Below are positions 56,229 through 64,000 of a stretch of DNA of 64,000 nucleotides, piece by piece (the first letter of the stretch is position 1; every line of letters begins with the position of its first letter). The stretch lies in contig NZ_VKDC01000005.1 in the NCBI RefSeq assembly GCF_007097395.1, positions 339,813-403,812 of the forward strand. The letters are read 5' to 3'. This DNA is from Fulvivirga sp. M361. GTDB taxonomy: Bacteria; Bacteroidota; Bacteroidia; Cytophagales; Cyclobacteriaceae. The notes under the pieces were generated by a model. The model saw nothing but the letters and a program-made list of their open reading frames with translations, had not been told where the DNA came from and made no database searches. A program made the translations under genes and the position numbers.

Positions 56229-57302
56229 ATGTCAGTCAACACGTTAGTATCCATGTACAGCAAAACCACCTCCTCAAAAGTGTTTTTTCACTGTCTTTTT
56301 TGGCTGATATACTTCACATTAAACTTTGTAAGGTGGGGGCATTATTTTGGAGATTATTCCTACTCTTTCAAATCAAACCTGGTAGAGTTCCCAATGCATA
56401 TTGCTCTCGTTTATTTGAACCTTTATTTCCTGATCCCCAGGATGATCCCCAAAAGGATCATGTTATATGTTCTTGTTCTTATGGCCTCAACTTTAGCCGT
56501 ATCGCTTGTTAGAATAGGCATCACCTATGAATTGGTGACCACTGAGATCTTTAAAGAATCCACCATTGAACAGGAAAGCTTGTACAATATAAAATATGTC
56601 ATTGCAGTCTTCATTGGAGAGATCTATGTGATAGGCCTTACCATGGCCATCAAACTCACTATGGATTGGGTAAGGTCAGAAAAAAAATCCCGGGAATTAG
56701 AGCAACGTAACCTTAAAACGGAGCTATCTCTACTCAGATCACAGATGCAGCCTCATTTTTTCTTTAATACCCTAAACAATCTTTATTCCCTAACCCTGGA
56801 TAAATCCGATCAGGCACCGGAAACTGTATTACGGCTTTCCGAACTAATGAGCTACGTCATTTATAAAGGCAAAAAGAATAAAGTGAAATTAATTGATGAA
56901 ATCAAACACCTGCACTGTTTCCTGGACCTTGAACGCTTGAGGTATGACAATAGATTGGATGTGTCTTTCGATATTCGCGGTGAAATCGATCACAGAAAAA
57001 TCCCGCCTTTGATACTAATCACTTTTTTAGAAAATGCATTCAAACACGGTAGTAGCAACAAACTGGGCAATATCACTATCAAGATCGATCTGACTCTTTC
57101 GAAACAAAGGATACGATACAGGATAATGAATGATTTTAAAGTGAACCCGAAAGTGTCAGAAACCGCCAACTCTGCCGGAGGTCTAGGAATTGAGAATACA
57201 AAAAGAAGGCTGGACCTTCTTTACAAAGACGATTATGATCTTCATCTCGGCCCTGAGAAGGGTAAATTCGTAGTAGATCTGGATATACCAACTAACTTAT
57301 AA
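56229..57302 (+). CDS. LytS/YehU-type sensor histidine kinase
   Basis: This 357-residue kinase has four membrane helices (about 15-35, 47-66, 74-98, 120-145), then a coiled linker and a His_kinase domain. The phospho-acceptor motif SQMQPHFFFNTLNNLYSL has its histidine at residue 176. The N-box LENAFKHGSSN (about 268-278) and a GGLGIENTKRRLDLLY G-box follow. No large sensor domain is present; the helices themselves may sense a membrane signal. It is transcribed convergently with a LytTR response regulator 37 bp away, an unusual layout for partners usually in one operon. It is next to and divergent from susC, so control of the chitin operon is plausible. Confidence 0.85.
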   Translation: MSVNTLVSMYSKTTSSKVFFHCLFWLIYFTLNFVRWGHYFGDYSYSFKSNLVEFPMHIALVYLNLYFLIPRMIPKRIMLYVLVLMASTLAVSLVRIGITYELVTTEIFKESTIEQESLYNIKYVIAVFIGEIYVIGLTMAIKLTMDWVRSEKKSRELEQRNLKTELSLLRSQMQPHFFFNTLNNLYSLTLDKSDQAPETVLRLSELMSYVIYKGKKNKVKLIDEIKHLHCFLDLERLRYDNRLDVSFDIRGEIDHRKIPPLILITFLENAFKHGSSNKLGNITIKIDLTLSKQRIRYRIMNDFKVNPKVSETANSAGGLGIENTKRRLDLLYKDDYDLHLGPEKGKFVVDLDIPTNL

Positions 57303-57339
57303 TCAGATTCACCCCAAACAACCTACTATTGTTTCTCTC

Positions 57340-58089
57340 TTACCCATTCAAAATACTTCTTTTCACCTCTGATTGATAGTTTCTTCCGATCGGCAACTTA
57401 CGTCCGTTCACTTCAATGAGATTACCTTCAAGTGACCTTATCTTGGATTTGGATACGGCGTATGATTTATGGATCCTCATAAAATTGTCCTGGGGAAGGT
57501 TAGCCATGAAGTTGCTTAGGTTAGCATGCGTTATTAATTCCTCAGACTGGGTTACCACACGCACGTAGTCTTTCAAGCTTTCAATAAACAGGATCTCTTC
57601 GAAATGAACTTTTACCATACGTTTGTCAGCTTTTATAAAAATATGATCACAAACTTGCAGGGTTCCTGACAGCTGCTCCTCACCGGCAGAACTCCCTCTG
57701 GCTATGTTCTGTATTTTTCTAAACCTGTTCAACGCGTTCATAAACCTGGGAAGCGCTATTGGTTTTATTAAATAATCAATAACATTCAATTCAAAGCCTT
57801 CTACCGCATAATCTCTATAAGCGGTTGTGATGATAATACTTGGTTTTGTTTCCAGCGTTTTTATAAAATCAATTCCATTTAATTCCGGCATTTCCACATC
57901 CAGAAAGATGAGATCCAGGTTCAAATTTTCCATCAACTCAAACGCTTCAATGACATTAGACGCCTCTCCACATACCTCAAAGTGGTCCAGTGGGTCCAGG
58001 TATTTTTTAATGACATTTCTTGCCAATGGCTCATCATCAATGATAAGGCATTTAATAACGGCAGATGTAATTGTGTTTGTTGATTCCAT
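57340..58089 (-). CDS. LytTR-type response regulator
   Basis: The 249-residue protein has a receiver domain (about 12-125) with the acidic pair in CLIIDDEPLAR. The phospho-acceptor aspartate is at about residue 64 in DLIFLDVEMPELNG, and the Lys in YLIKPIALPRF is present. A LytTR DNA-binding domain follows (about 145-245; FIKADKRMVKVHFEEILFIE and NFMRIHKSYAVSKSKI in pieces). It is the natural partner of the convergent LytS-type kinase. Two-component systems of this type regulate carbohydrate uptake loci in Bacteroidota, and the chitin operon starts next door, so it is a candidate activator of susC. Confidence 0.88.
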   Translation of the reverse strand: MESTNTITSAVIKCLIIDDEPLARNVIKKYLDPLDHFEVCGEASNVIEAFELMENLNLDLIFLDVEMPELNGIDFIKTLETKPSIIITTAYRDYAVEGFELNVIDYLIKPIALPRFMNALNRFRKIQNIARGSSAGEEQLSGTLQVCDHIFIKADKRMVKVHFEEILFIESLKDYVRVVTQSEELITHANLSNFMANLPQDNFMRIHKSYAVSKSKIRSLEGNLIEVNGRKLPIGRNYQSEVKRSILNG

Positions 58090-58554
58090 TTTTAATCCGT
58101 TATATGATGAAAATTAATCAAATAATTAAAGCTTCTACATAGCGTACTATTAGCAGAATAAAAGTGTTAAATCATGAAAACAAATCTCACTCAAAAGCAA
58201 GAGCTGGCAAACTGGTCATCTTTATCGCTGTCAATTGGCCAAGCGTACTAGGAATAGTCCATGAAAAAATACTATCCCCTCTGAACATAGATTCAACGGT
58301 CTGACTTTTCGGTAACCACGTCCATCAGATTGGATATTTTACCTGAAGTAATTATGGTCACAGTTGTCTCACATTTTTACTGATCCCCGTGATTGGATAC
58401 CCAATATCACAAAAATGTTCCATGAAACAAATAAAATTAAGGCCTGGGTCAGTTGAAGTACATAGATTGTGTTACTTTCTCTTTTCTATCAGCTCTTTAT
58501 GGAATAAGATAATTAATGACGAGTTTAAAGCATTGATAAAGGTTCTGAACTCAT
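58090..58554. other. Intergenic, nothing recognised
   Basis: This AT-rich spacer separates the LytTR gene (minus) from the NUDIX gene (plus) and must hold two divergent promoters. A short plus-strand frame near 58389-58580 has no family signature. No RNA gene or strong dyad is seen. Confidence 0.4.
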
Positions 58555-59013
58555 ATGAAAAAGCTTTATACTTATCCTGAAATAACGGTTGGGGCTATCA
58601 TTATTAATCCCAACCGGGAAATCCTTTTATGTAAATCTCAAAAATGGAACAATCAATATGTAATTCCCGGCGGACATATTGAAAAAGGAGAACGGATGGA
58701 AGATGCATTGAGAAGAGAAGTAAAAGAAGAAACAGGGTTAGAGATCTATGACATAGAACTCATTAGCCTGCAAGAGAGTATTTTTAGTCCTCAATTTCAT
58801 TCCGAAAGGCATTTTATATTTATTGATTATTGCTGCAAGACGAATTCCTTTGACGTAATACTCAATGAAGAAGCTGACAGTTATGCCTGGGTGCTTCCCG
58901 ATAAAATTCTAAGCTATGACCTGGGTGGATATACGCGACAGTTTTTTACGGAATATTTGGATACAGGATCATCCTATAAAAAAAGTATCTTTTATCAATA
59001 TGCAGGAGAATAG
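58555..59013 (+). CDS. NUDIX hydrolase
   Basis: This 152-residue protein is one NUDIX domain. The NUDIX box is complete and canonical: GGHIEKGERMEDALRREVKE continuing ETGLEI, matching GX5EX7REUXEEXGU. It starts with a beta strand (EITVGAIIINPNREILLCK). NUDIX enzymes cleave nucleoside diphosphates linked to another group; the substrate cannot be told. Its stop overlaps the start of the next gene by 14 bp, so it is translationally coupled to a Crp/Fnr-type regulator. Confidence 0.85.
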   Translation: MKKLYTYPEITVGAIIINPNREILLCKSQKWNNQYVIPGGHIEKGERMEDALRREVKEETGLEIYDIELISLQESIFSPQFHSERHFIFIDYCCKTNSFDVILNEEADSYAWVLPDKILSYDLGGYTRQFFTEYLDTGSSYKKSIFYQYAGE

Positions 59014-59635
59014 AAACATAGATACCAATACAGTCAACTACCTGGAAGAGTTCAAGGAAACCATTCATAGCTTCTCACCGATAACCAAAGCATCCTGGGA
59101 TCTTGTTAAAGGCATTGCAAAGGTCCGAAACGTCAGGAAAGGAGAAAAATTATTACTTCACGGGCACCATGCCAAGTTTATCTATTACATCGCCCAAGGC
59201 ACTCTGCGTGCCTTTTACATAGATGATAGTGGCAATGTGTTCAATAAAAACCTGTTCCTTGATAAAGAGATCTGCGCCTCCAAAGTTTCACTCCTCCGGG
59301 GTATCCCCTCTTTCCTGGGAATTGATGCATTAGAAAATTCAATCGTTATCAGTATCCCATTTAACCAATTCAGTGCATTCATTCATGAAAATGATGACCT
59401 CAAGAATTTTTATATAGCGTACATCCAAAACATCTGGATCATTGAAAGGGAGCAACGGGAGTTATCGTTGGTGATGCAAAATGCTACTGAAAGGTATCAG
59501 GCATTATTGCGGAAACATCCGGATATCGAACACAGAATTCCGTTGTATCACGTTGCTTCTCATATAGGAATTACTCCAACACAATTAAGCCGGATCCGTA
59601 AGGAAATAAAAAATGCTGATCTTCAACATATGTAA
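59000..59635 (+). CDS. Crp/Fnr-family transcriptional regulator
   Basis: About 211 residues from ATG 59000 (a longer frame from 58916 lies inside the NUDIX gene and is not needed). A cyclic-nucleotide-binding-like jelly roll spans about 25-135 (VRKGEKLLLHGHHAKFIYYI, GTLRAFYIDDSGN). A long dimer helix (about 135-165) and an HTH (about 180-205; YHVASHIGITPTQLSRIRKE) follow. The phosphate-binding RAS motif of true CRP is not seen, so cAMP binding is doubtful; many Bacteroidota members act this way with unknown ligands. No Fe-S cysteine cluster of Fnr is present. It overlaps the NUDIX gene. Confidence 0.82.
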   Translation: MQENRNIDTNTVNYLEEFKETIHSFSPITKASWDLVKGIAKVRNVRKGEKLLLHGHHAKFIYYIAQGTLRAFYIDDSGNVFNKNLFLDKEICASKVSLLRGIPSFLGIDALENSIVISIPFNQFSAFIHENDDLKNFYIAYIQNIWIIEREQRELSLVMQNATERYQALLRKHPDIEHRIPLYHVASHIGITPTQLSRIRKEIKNADLQHM

Positions 59636-59693
59636 AGGAAATTGACCTCTTTTTCTACCAGCTTTATCCTTTATTAATTCAACGTTTTTATCA

Positions 59694-60230
59694 ATGATCA
59701 AATCAAATGATTTCCTGATCAGGGAGGCCTATACATCAGAGTTTGTTTCCATAGGACGGCTCATGGTAGATGTCTATTCGGGTCTAAAAGGGTTTCCATC
59801 CCCGGCAGAGCAACCGGGTTATTATGAAAAGCTGGCAAATGCAGGGGATCTTACTCAAAAACCAGGCACAACGCTGCTGGCTGCCTTTTCTATCACTAAT
59901 AAGTTGCTCGGAGCAGTGGTTTATTTCAGTGATATGAAATATTATGGCTCAGGGGGTACGGCTACAAAAGAAAAGGATGCTGCCGGCTTCCGGTTATTAG
60001 CAGTAAGTACCAAAGCAAGGGGAAAAGGCCTTGGACGTGCTTTGACTACAGCTTGTATTCAAAAAGCAAGAATGCAAAAACGGTCACAGCTTATCATTCA
60101 TACTACTGAAGTAATGAAAACAGCATGGAACATGTATGAAAGTCTGGGATTCAAAAGATCAAAAGACCTGGATTTTGTATGGGACACACTTCCGGTTTTA
60201 GGATTTCGGCTAAACATCGAACAGTCTTGA
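59694..60230 (+). CDS. GNAT-family N-acetyltransferase
   Basis: The 178-residue protein has the GNAT core: an early DFLIREAYTSEFVSIGRLM, a central strand FRLLAVSTKARGKGLGRAL and a following helix. The acetyl-CoA pyrophosphate-binding motif is RGKGLGRAL (about residues 108-116). A later NMYESLGFKRSKDLDF is the usual last strand-helix. The acceptor is unknown. It is 58 bp after the Crp/Fnr regulator and may belong to the same transcript. It is convergent with the Fic gene. Confidence 0.85.
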   Translation: MIKSNDFLIREAYTSEFVSIGRLMVDVYSGLKGFPSPAEQPGYYEKLANAGDLTQKPGTTLLAAFSITNKLLGAVVYFSDMKYYGSGGTATKEKDAAGFRLLAVSTKARGKGLGRALTTACIQKARMQKRSQLIIHTTEVMKTAWNMYESLGFKRSKDLDFVWDTLPVLGFRLNIEQS

Positions 60231-60281
60231 AAAGACAGACCAGTCTAAATCACTGCAAAAGCCTTTTGATGATCCATTCTC

Positions 60282-61760
60282 TTACTTGACCATTCGTAGT
60301 TTGCCTTCGGTATGCTCCAGAAATGCGTTGCTTTTCTCTAAAAGTAATTGCATATGATCTATGCTTTCACCTACAATCGATGCACTGAATTCATGGACAC
60401 GCATTAGCATACGAATATACACTTTAGGGTCTCTTTGCCGGGTCAGCTTTCTTAAGGCCCCTAAATAATCATCTCGGTAAACCGTAGGTATAATGATTTT
60501 CGCTTGTTCTCCCTTCACTAACTCAGCGTTCATCATTACCCTGGCAATACGACCATTTCCATCTAAAAACGGATGGACTTCGCTGACCATAAACATCATA
60601 TAGGCCGCTTTAGCAAATGGATGCCTTAGCGCCTGGTAAAAATCAAAGCTTTTAATAATAGTACCTCTAACTAAACTGGCATCGACAAATGCCGTTTGCC
60701 CTGCAAAATTATTTTTATCCTTGAATTCACCTGGTTTTTTATCAATCCTGGCCGATAGCAGTATTTTATGCCGGTATTTCAACAATTCAAGTAGTTCCTC
60801 AGGTGATGAAGGGGTGACATTTATTGCTTCCTTTTTAGAAACAATATGGTACGTTCCTAAGACGTCGTGAGAATCTTCATTTCTGGTAGCCAGTGGTTTT
60901 TGGGTTTCAATGATCTGTTTTGCTTCTTCCAGTTCAAATACCGTTCCTTCGATGTAATTGGAAAAATAGCTTTCAAAAAGGGCAAAGTTTCTAAAAGACC
61001 TGTTAGTGGTATTTTTTTCTTTTCTGTATTTAAATTCCTGCTGACTGAGTTCCCGGAACAAAGATTCAAACAGCTCTAATCTATTCGGATCATAGGGACT
61101 ACCAAAAGCCCTGGCGGAGGCTACAGGCGATTTTAATATATTAGAGGGATGCGTGGAAAGAAGTGCACTAATGATCTTGTTGAGTTTTAAAAACTCTTTC
61201 TGCATTCCCAGCTTTTCTGAAATCACCCTGGCCCGATCCCTCACTTTATTCAATTCTTCTTCCCCATTCACCCGGATGATCTGTTCCAGGTATTCTTCAA
61301 TGACCGGGAAATTCAATGTCTTGGAATCCGGGCCAGGCTTTCTGGAAGTTTGAAGGTTTTCGAGAAAGGCCCGTTCACGTTGCGAAGCATATAGTTTCCC
61401 GGACAGTGGGTTATCTCCTTCTATGGGTCCATTTCCCTCCAACAACCTGATCATGACACCGGGCAATTCAGCCTTTCGGGTATATTTATAGGTAAGGAAT
61501 AATTGGCCTCTGCTGGTAGGTTTAAATTCAAGCGCAGATCGATGACTTAGTATAGCCCCGGGATACAAATGGCCTAAAATAGAGAAAAGGTTTCTCCTTA
61601 CTATATTCTCAGGACTGTCACCAAAGTTAGCCGAATATAATCTGGAGGCAATTTTCCTGATCTTTCCCTCTTTCTCCAGTTTTGATATTTGCTTGGAAAC
61701 AGCAGGGTCCGAAGAGCCATATATCACCTCTTGCAAGTGAATAGGTAAAATATTTTCCAT
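60282..61760 (-). CDS. Fic-domain AMPylase-type protein with AbiEi-like N-terminus
   Basis: I start at Met 61760 (492 residues); a longer frame to 61832 would run into the repeat array and adds a peptide without family character. The first 110 residues (LQEVIYGSSDPAVSKQISKL, LEKEGKIRKIASRLYSANF, GAILSHRSALEF) look like the winged-helix AbiEi antitoxin domain. A Fic N-terminal region (about 225-310) carries SNYIEGT, which fits the inhibitory (S/T)xxxE(G/N) motif that blocks ATP. The Fic core has HPFLDGNGRIAR (about 394-405), the active HxFx(D/E)GNGRxxR motif. It would transfer AMP or a like group to a protein target. It has no obvious separate antitoxin gene and may repress itself through the repeats upstream. 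Confidence 0.8.
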   Translation of the reverse strand: MENILPIHLQEVIYGSSDPAVSKQISKLEKEGKIRKIASRLYSANFGDSPENIVRRNLFSILGHLYPGAILSHRSALEFKPTSRGQLFLTYKYTRKAELPGVMIRLLEGNGPIEGDNPLSGKLYASQRERAFLENLQTSRKPGPDSKTLNFPVIEEYLEQIIRVNGEEELNKVRDRARVISEKLGMQKEFLKLNKIISALLSTHPSNILKSPVASARAFGSPYDPNRLELFESLFRELSQQEFKYRKEKNTTNRSFRNFALFESYFSNYIEGTVFELEEAKQIIETQKPLATRNEDSHDVLGTYHIVSKKEAINVTPSSPEELLELLKYRHKILLSARIDKKPGEFKDKNNFAGQTAFVDASLVRGTIIKSFDFYQALRHPFAKAAYMMFMVSEVHPFLDGNGRIARVMMNAELVKGEQAKIIIPTVYRDDYLGALRKLTRQRDPKVYIRMLMRVHEFSASIVGESIDHMQLLLEKSNAFLEHTEGKLRMVK

Positions 61761-61784
61761 TATAATCAGCTTTTTAGGGTAAAA

Positions 61785-61866
61785 TGGAAAATTTTTTCCA
61801 CTAAAATGCTCTTTTTGGAAAATTTTTTCCACTAAAATAGATCTGGGAGATTTTTTCCACCAAATT
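61785..61866. repeat. Three iterated operator-like repeats upstream of Fic gene
   Basis: GGAAAATTTTTTCCACTAAA occurs twice with exact identity (61786-61805 and 61817-61836), and a third diverged copy (GGAGATTTTTTCCACCAAA) begins at 61846. The start points are 31 and 29 bp apart, close to three helical turns. Each unit contains a GGAAAA/TTTTCC dyad. Iterons on one helix face suggest cooperative binding of a winged-helix protein, most simply the Fic protein's own AbiEi-like domain. Confidence 0.7.
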
Positions 61867-62120
61867 ATATTGAAAAATGACCATGCTACCCTTTCTCCTA
61901 CTAAGTGTTAAAGGAAAGCAATCTCATGATCACCTGTACGGAATTTGATTATTGAATGCCTCCACGTAGTCATAAGGTAATAAGAAAATAGTGAGTTAAT
62001 GCTTTTAAAATGTACAGAAAAATTGTTGATTGGAAATGAGTAAAATACAAAAGCCGACTGAGCTCATCTGAAAACACAAAATGTCATTGACTCATCATTT
62101 CATTCAAACAGGTTAAAACC

Positions 62121-62534
62121 ATGCACAAAGAGGCATTCCTAAGGGAGTTTATGACTGAAATCTGGAATAATAAACGCCTGGATAAAATTGCACAATACGT
62201 CCATAAAGAATACACCATTCACCTGGATACTTCCGACCCCTGGGAAGGAAAAACATTATCGCATGAAGAATTCAAAGAGCGATTACATTATTCGTTCAAC
62301 TCATTTCCGGATATGTACTTTGATATAACCTCAGCTATAACTGAAGAAGAGCATGTAGCGATAACATGGGTTCTGACAGGCACAAACCATGGTAATATCG
62401 GAGAATTCCCGGCTACCAGGAAACCTATTCACACCAAAGGGTTCACCATCTACCACTTTAAAGATGATCTGATCAGCGGGCATACTCAGGTATTTGACAG
62501 ATCATTGGTAATGAAACAGCTAGGATTTTCATGA
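62121..62534 (+). CDS. SnoaL-like / ester cyclase family protein
   Basis: The 137-residue protein resembles the SnoaL-like ester cyclase fold: an opening helix with FLREFMTEIWNNKRLDKIAQ, then YVHKEYTIH, LHYSFNSFPDMYFDI and a strand set VAITWVLTGTNHG and IHTKGFTIYHFKDD. The family's DPW and aspartate residues lie in the usual places. Substrate is unknown; such proteins isomerise or cyclise small molecules, or only bind them. It stands alone on the plus strand between the Fic gene and the truncated receptor. Confidence 0.75.
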   Translation: MHKEAFLREFMTEIWNNKRLDKIAQYVHKEYTIHLDTSDPWEGKTLSHEEFKERLHYSFNSFPDMYFDITSAITEEEHVAITWVLTGTNHGNIGEFPATRKPIHTKGFTIYHFKDDLISGHTQVFDRSLVMKQLGFS

Positions 62535-62646
62535 AATTAAAAAAATGGTTTACCCTGCTCAATTATAGTAAACATTTCATAAAATTAGAGCAATCATTTT
62601 TTTTAAACTGTCCGTTCCCTCTTGGCCATGCTAGAAAAAAAGCTAA

Positions 62647-63299
62647 CGCACAGAAATAAAGGGTATCCTTCCTATCCGCAGTGCTGACATGCAGACTGAG
62701 CGCTCCATTGGTAGGAATTTTGATGTGAATTACAAAACCTTCTTAAGCAACGAATGGACCCTATCTATCAACTCTTTTTTTACACCAGACTAAGTGATGC
62801 GTTGGTACTCAGAGAAAATGACTTTAATCCATTTTTTTATGAGAATGCCGACGGGCCTGTGGAAAGCAAAGGAATAGAAACAAACATCAAACCGGGTTAC
62901 AAGAATTTTAAGCTATTTGCCAATTACGCCTTAATAGATACCCGGCTAATGTATGACAATTTGAATGAGCAAAAATCATTGACCTCAAAATATACTATCG
63001 GGTCAGTACTGATGTATGAAGTGGAAGACAAATGGCGTATTGGTTATGAAGCTTATTACACCGGAAGGCAGTTTAGAAGTAACCGAACGACTACTGAAGA
63101 TTATTGGATCATGGGTTTCATGATCATGCGAAAACTAGATAAATTAAGTCTTTATATGAATTTTGAAAATTTTACGGATACCCGCCAGCACCGTATGGAA
63201 GCCTTTGAAGTAGATACTCATTTCAAACCGGACTTCCCGGAACTTTGGGCTCCTACAGATGGCAGGGTCATCAACGCGAGTTTGATTTTTGAATTATAA
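62647..63299 (+). pseudogene. TonB-dependent receptor C-terminal fragment, frameshifted
   Basis: Only the last 215 codons or so of a TonB receptor barrel remain. One frame reads SIGRNFDVNYKTFLSNEWTL, then the frame changes at the seven-T run 62775-62781, and YTRLSDALVLREN... continues to the stop at 63299 with the barrel end VINASLIFEL. One more T restores the frame. No N-terminal, plug or signal-peptide sequence lies upstream before an in-frame stop at 62644. The CDF metal exporter follows by 3 bp, so the intact receptor may once have served a divalent metal. It cannot work as it stands. Confidence 0.7.
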
Positions 63300-63302
63300 T
63301 AT

Positions 63303-64000
63303 ATGGGACACCAACACGACCACCCCCATCAGGCAGAAGGCAACATAAGAGTTGCCTTCTTTCTCAATCTTGGTTTCACCATCATCGAGATCATCGGCGG
63401 ACTGTATACCAATAGCCTTGCCATCCTCTCAGATGCACTGCATGACCTGGGGGACAGCCTGAGTCTGGGCTTATCATGGTACTTCCAAAAACTGTCAAAA
63501 GAAGGAAGAACAAAAACCTTTTCATACGGCTACAAGCGTTTCTCCTTACTTGGGGCCATCATCAATTCTATTGTGTTGATCGTTGGCTCCATTATTATCC
63601 TGACCCATGCTGTTCCCCAGCTTTTCCACCCGGAAGAAACCAATGTGAAAGGAATGTTATACCTGGCCATCCTGGGTATTATAGTTAATGGAGCGGCTAT
63701 TTTAAAACTCCGTAAAGGGGACTCCATCAATGAAAAAGTGGTATCACTCCACTTACTGGAAGATGTTTTTGGCTGGGTGGCCGTTTTGATAGGAAGTATT
63801 ATCATGATGTATGTAAATGCTCCCTTTATTGATCCGCTACTTTCTATCTTAATATCGCTTTTTGTGTTGTATAATGTTTACAAAAACTTAAAACAAAGCT
63901 TTCTTATTATCTTACAGGGCATACCCGATAACATAAACATTAATGGTATCCATACAAGACTGAAGGAAATCCGAGAGATAACGACCGTTCATGATTGTCA
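63303..64000 (+). CDS. Cation diffusion facilitator metal exporter (CzcD-like), runs off window
   Basis: A partial 232-residue frame from ATG 63303 continues past the window end. It opens with histidines (MGHQHDHPHQ) and has the CDF helices: AFFLNLGFTIIEIIGGLYTN, LAILSDALHDLGDSLSLGLS with the metal-site HxxxD, and later SLHLLEDVFGWVAVLIGSII, the second half of the site. The last part (GIHTRLKEIREITTVHD) starts the cytoplasmic domain. CDF proteins exchange Zn, Co, Cd or Mn for protons. It follows the truncated receptor by 3 bp and may have been co-transcribed with it. The C-terminus is not in the window. Confidence 0.88.
   Translation, partial: MGHQHDHPHQAEGNIRVAFFLNLGFTIIEIIGGLYTNSLAILSDALHDLGDSLSLGLSWYFQKLSKEGRTKTFSYGYKRFSLLGAIINSIVLIVGSIIILTHAVPQLFHPEETNVKGMLYLAILGIIVNGAAILKLRKGDSINEKVVSLHLLEDVFGWVAVLIGSIIMMYVNAPFIDPLLSILISLFVLYNVYKNLKQSFLIILQGIPDNININGIHTRLKEIREITTVHDC

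Noticed and set aside
58916-58999. Longer N-terminus for the Crp/Fnr regulator
   Set aside because: The extra 28 residues lie within the NUDIX coding sequence and have no family match; ATG 59000 gives a normal-length protein.
1-64000. CRISPR array, tRNA, rRNA, insertion sequence or phage genes
   Set aside because: I looked for regular spaced repeats, cloverleaf sequences, transposase motifs and terminal repeats and found none I could support.

Overview
The window comes from a member of the Bacteroidota, most likely the Cytophagales or a related gliding, polymer-degrading group. The evidence is a SusC/SusD pair, type IX secretion (T9SS) C-terminal sorting domains on several exported proteins, lipoproteins with acidic DDD export tags, promoters of the TAnnTTTG type, a LytTR regulator facing a LytS-type kinase, and no Shine-Dalgarno sequence in front of most genes. 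All assignments are by eye; no database search was run.

Layout. 0.4-4.8 kb: a small hydrolase, a TfoX-like protein and a four-gene ECF sigma / anti-sigma / DUF4097-like / outer-membrane-protein operon on the minus strand. 5.0-6.1 kb: decayed genes (a RidA pseudogene and pieces of an FtsX-type ABC permease). 6.5-17.4 kb: a plus-strand iron-siderophore uptake locus resembling two tandem copies of Bacteroides XusABC (TonB receptor, DUF4374 lipoprotein, PepSY inner-membrane protein). The XusC of the first copy is fused in frame to the TonB receptor of the second, and a Fur-like 7-1-7 palindrome precedes the first gene. 17.7-22.8 kb: a divergent HxlR/SRPBCC pair, a regulator joining a CxxC metal-binding segment to an AraC HTH, a copper ATPase and a PAS/HisKA protein without an ATPase domain. 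23.2-29.4 kb: a GntR-controlled acid-sugar catabolic cluster in which the dehydrogenase carries an in-frame amber codon and the MFS transporter is frameshifted.

29.8-58.1 kb is a chitin utilisation region. Two secreted chitinases, one with two GH18 domains and a T9SS signal, two stand-alone T9SS-domain proteins and a large beta-propeller protein with a discoidin domain come first. A minus-strand operon of about 14.7 kb follows (susC, susD, nagB with a PIG-L domain, GH20 hexosaminidase, nagX-like gene, sodium symporter, GH18 lipoprotein, aldo/keto reductase), with a histidine kinase and LytTR regulator next to it. Together these would cut chitin outside the cell, import oligomers, trim them to GlcNAc and deaminate the phosphorylated sugar. 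NagA and a GlcNAc kinase are not in the window.

58.5-64 kb holds a NUDIX hydrolase, a Crp/Fnr regulator, a GNAT acetyltransferase, a Fic protein with an AbiEi-like N-terminus behind three iterated operator-like repeats, a SnoaL-like protein, a truncated TonB receptor, and a CDF metal exporter that runs off the end. Several reading-frame breaks sit in homopolymer runs, so either sequencing indels or real gene decay must be considered throughout.
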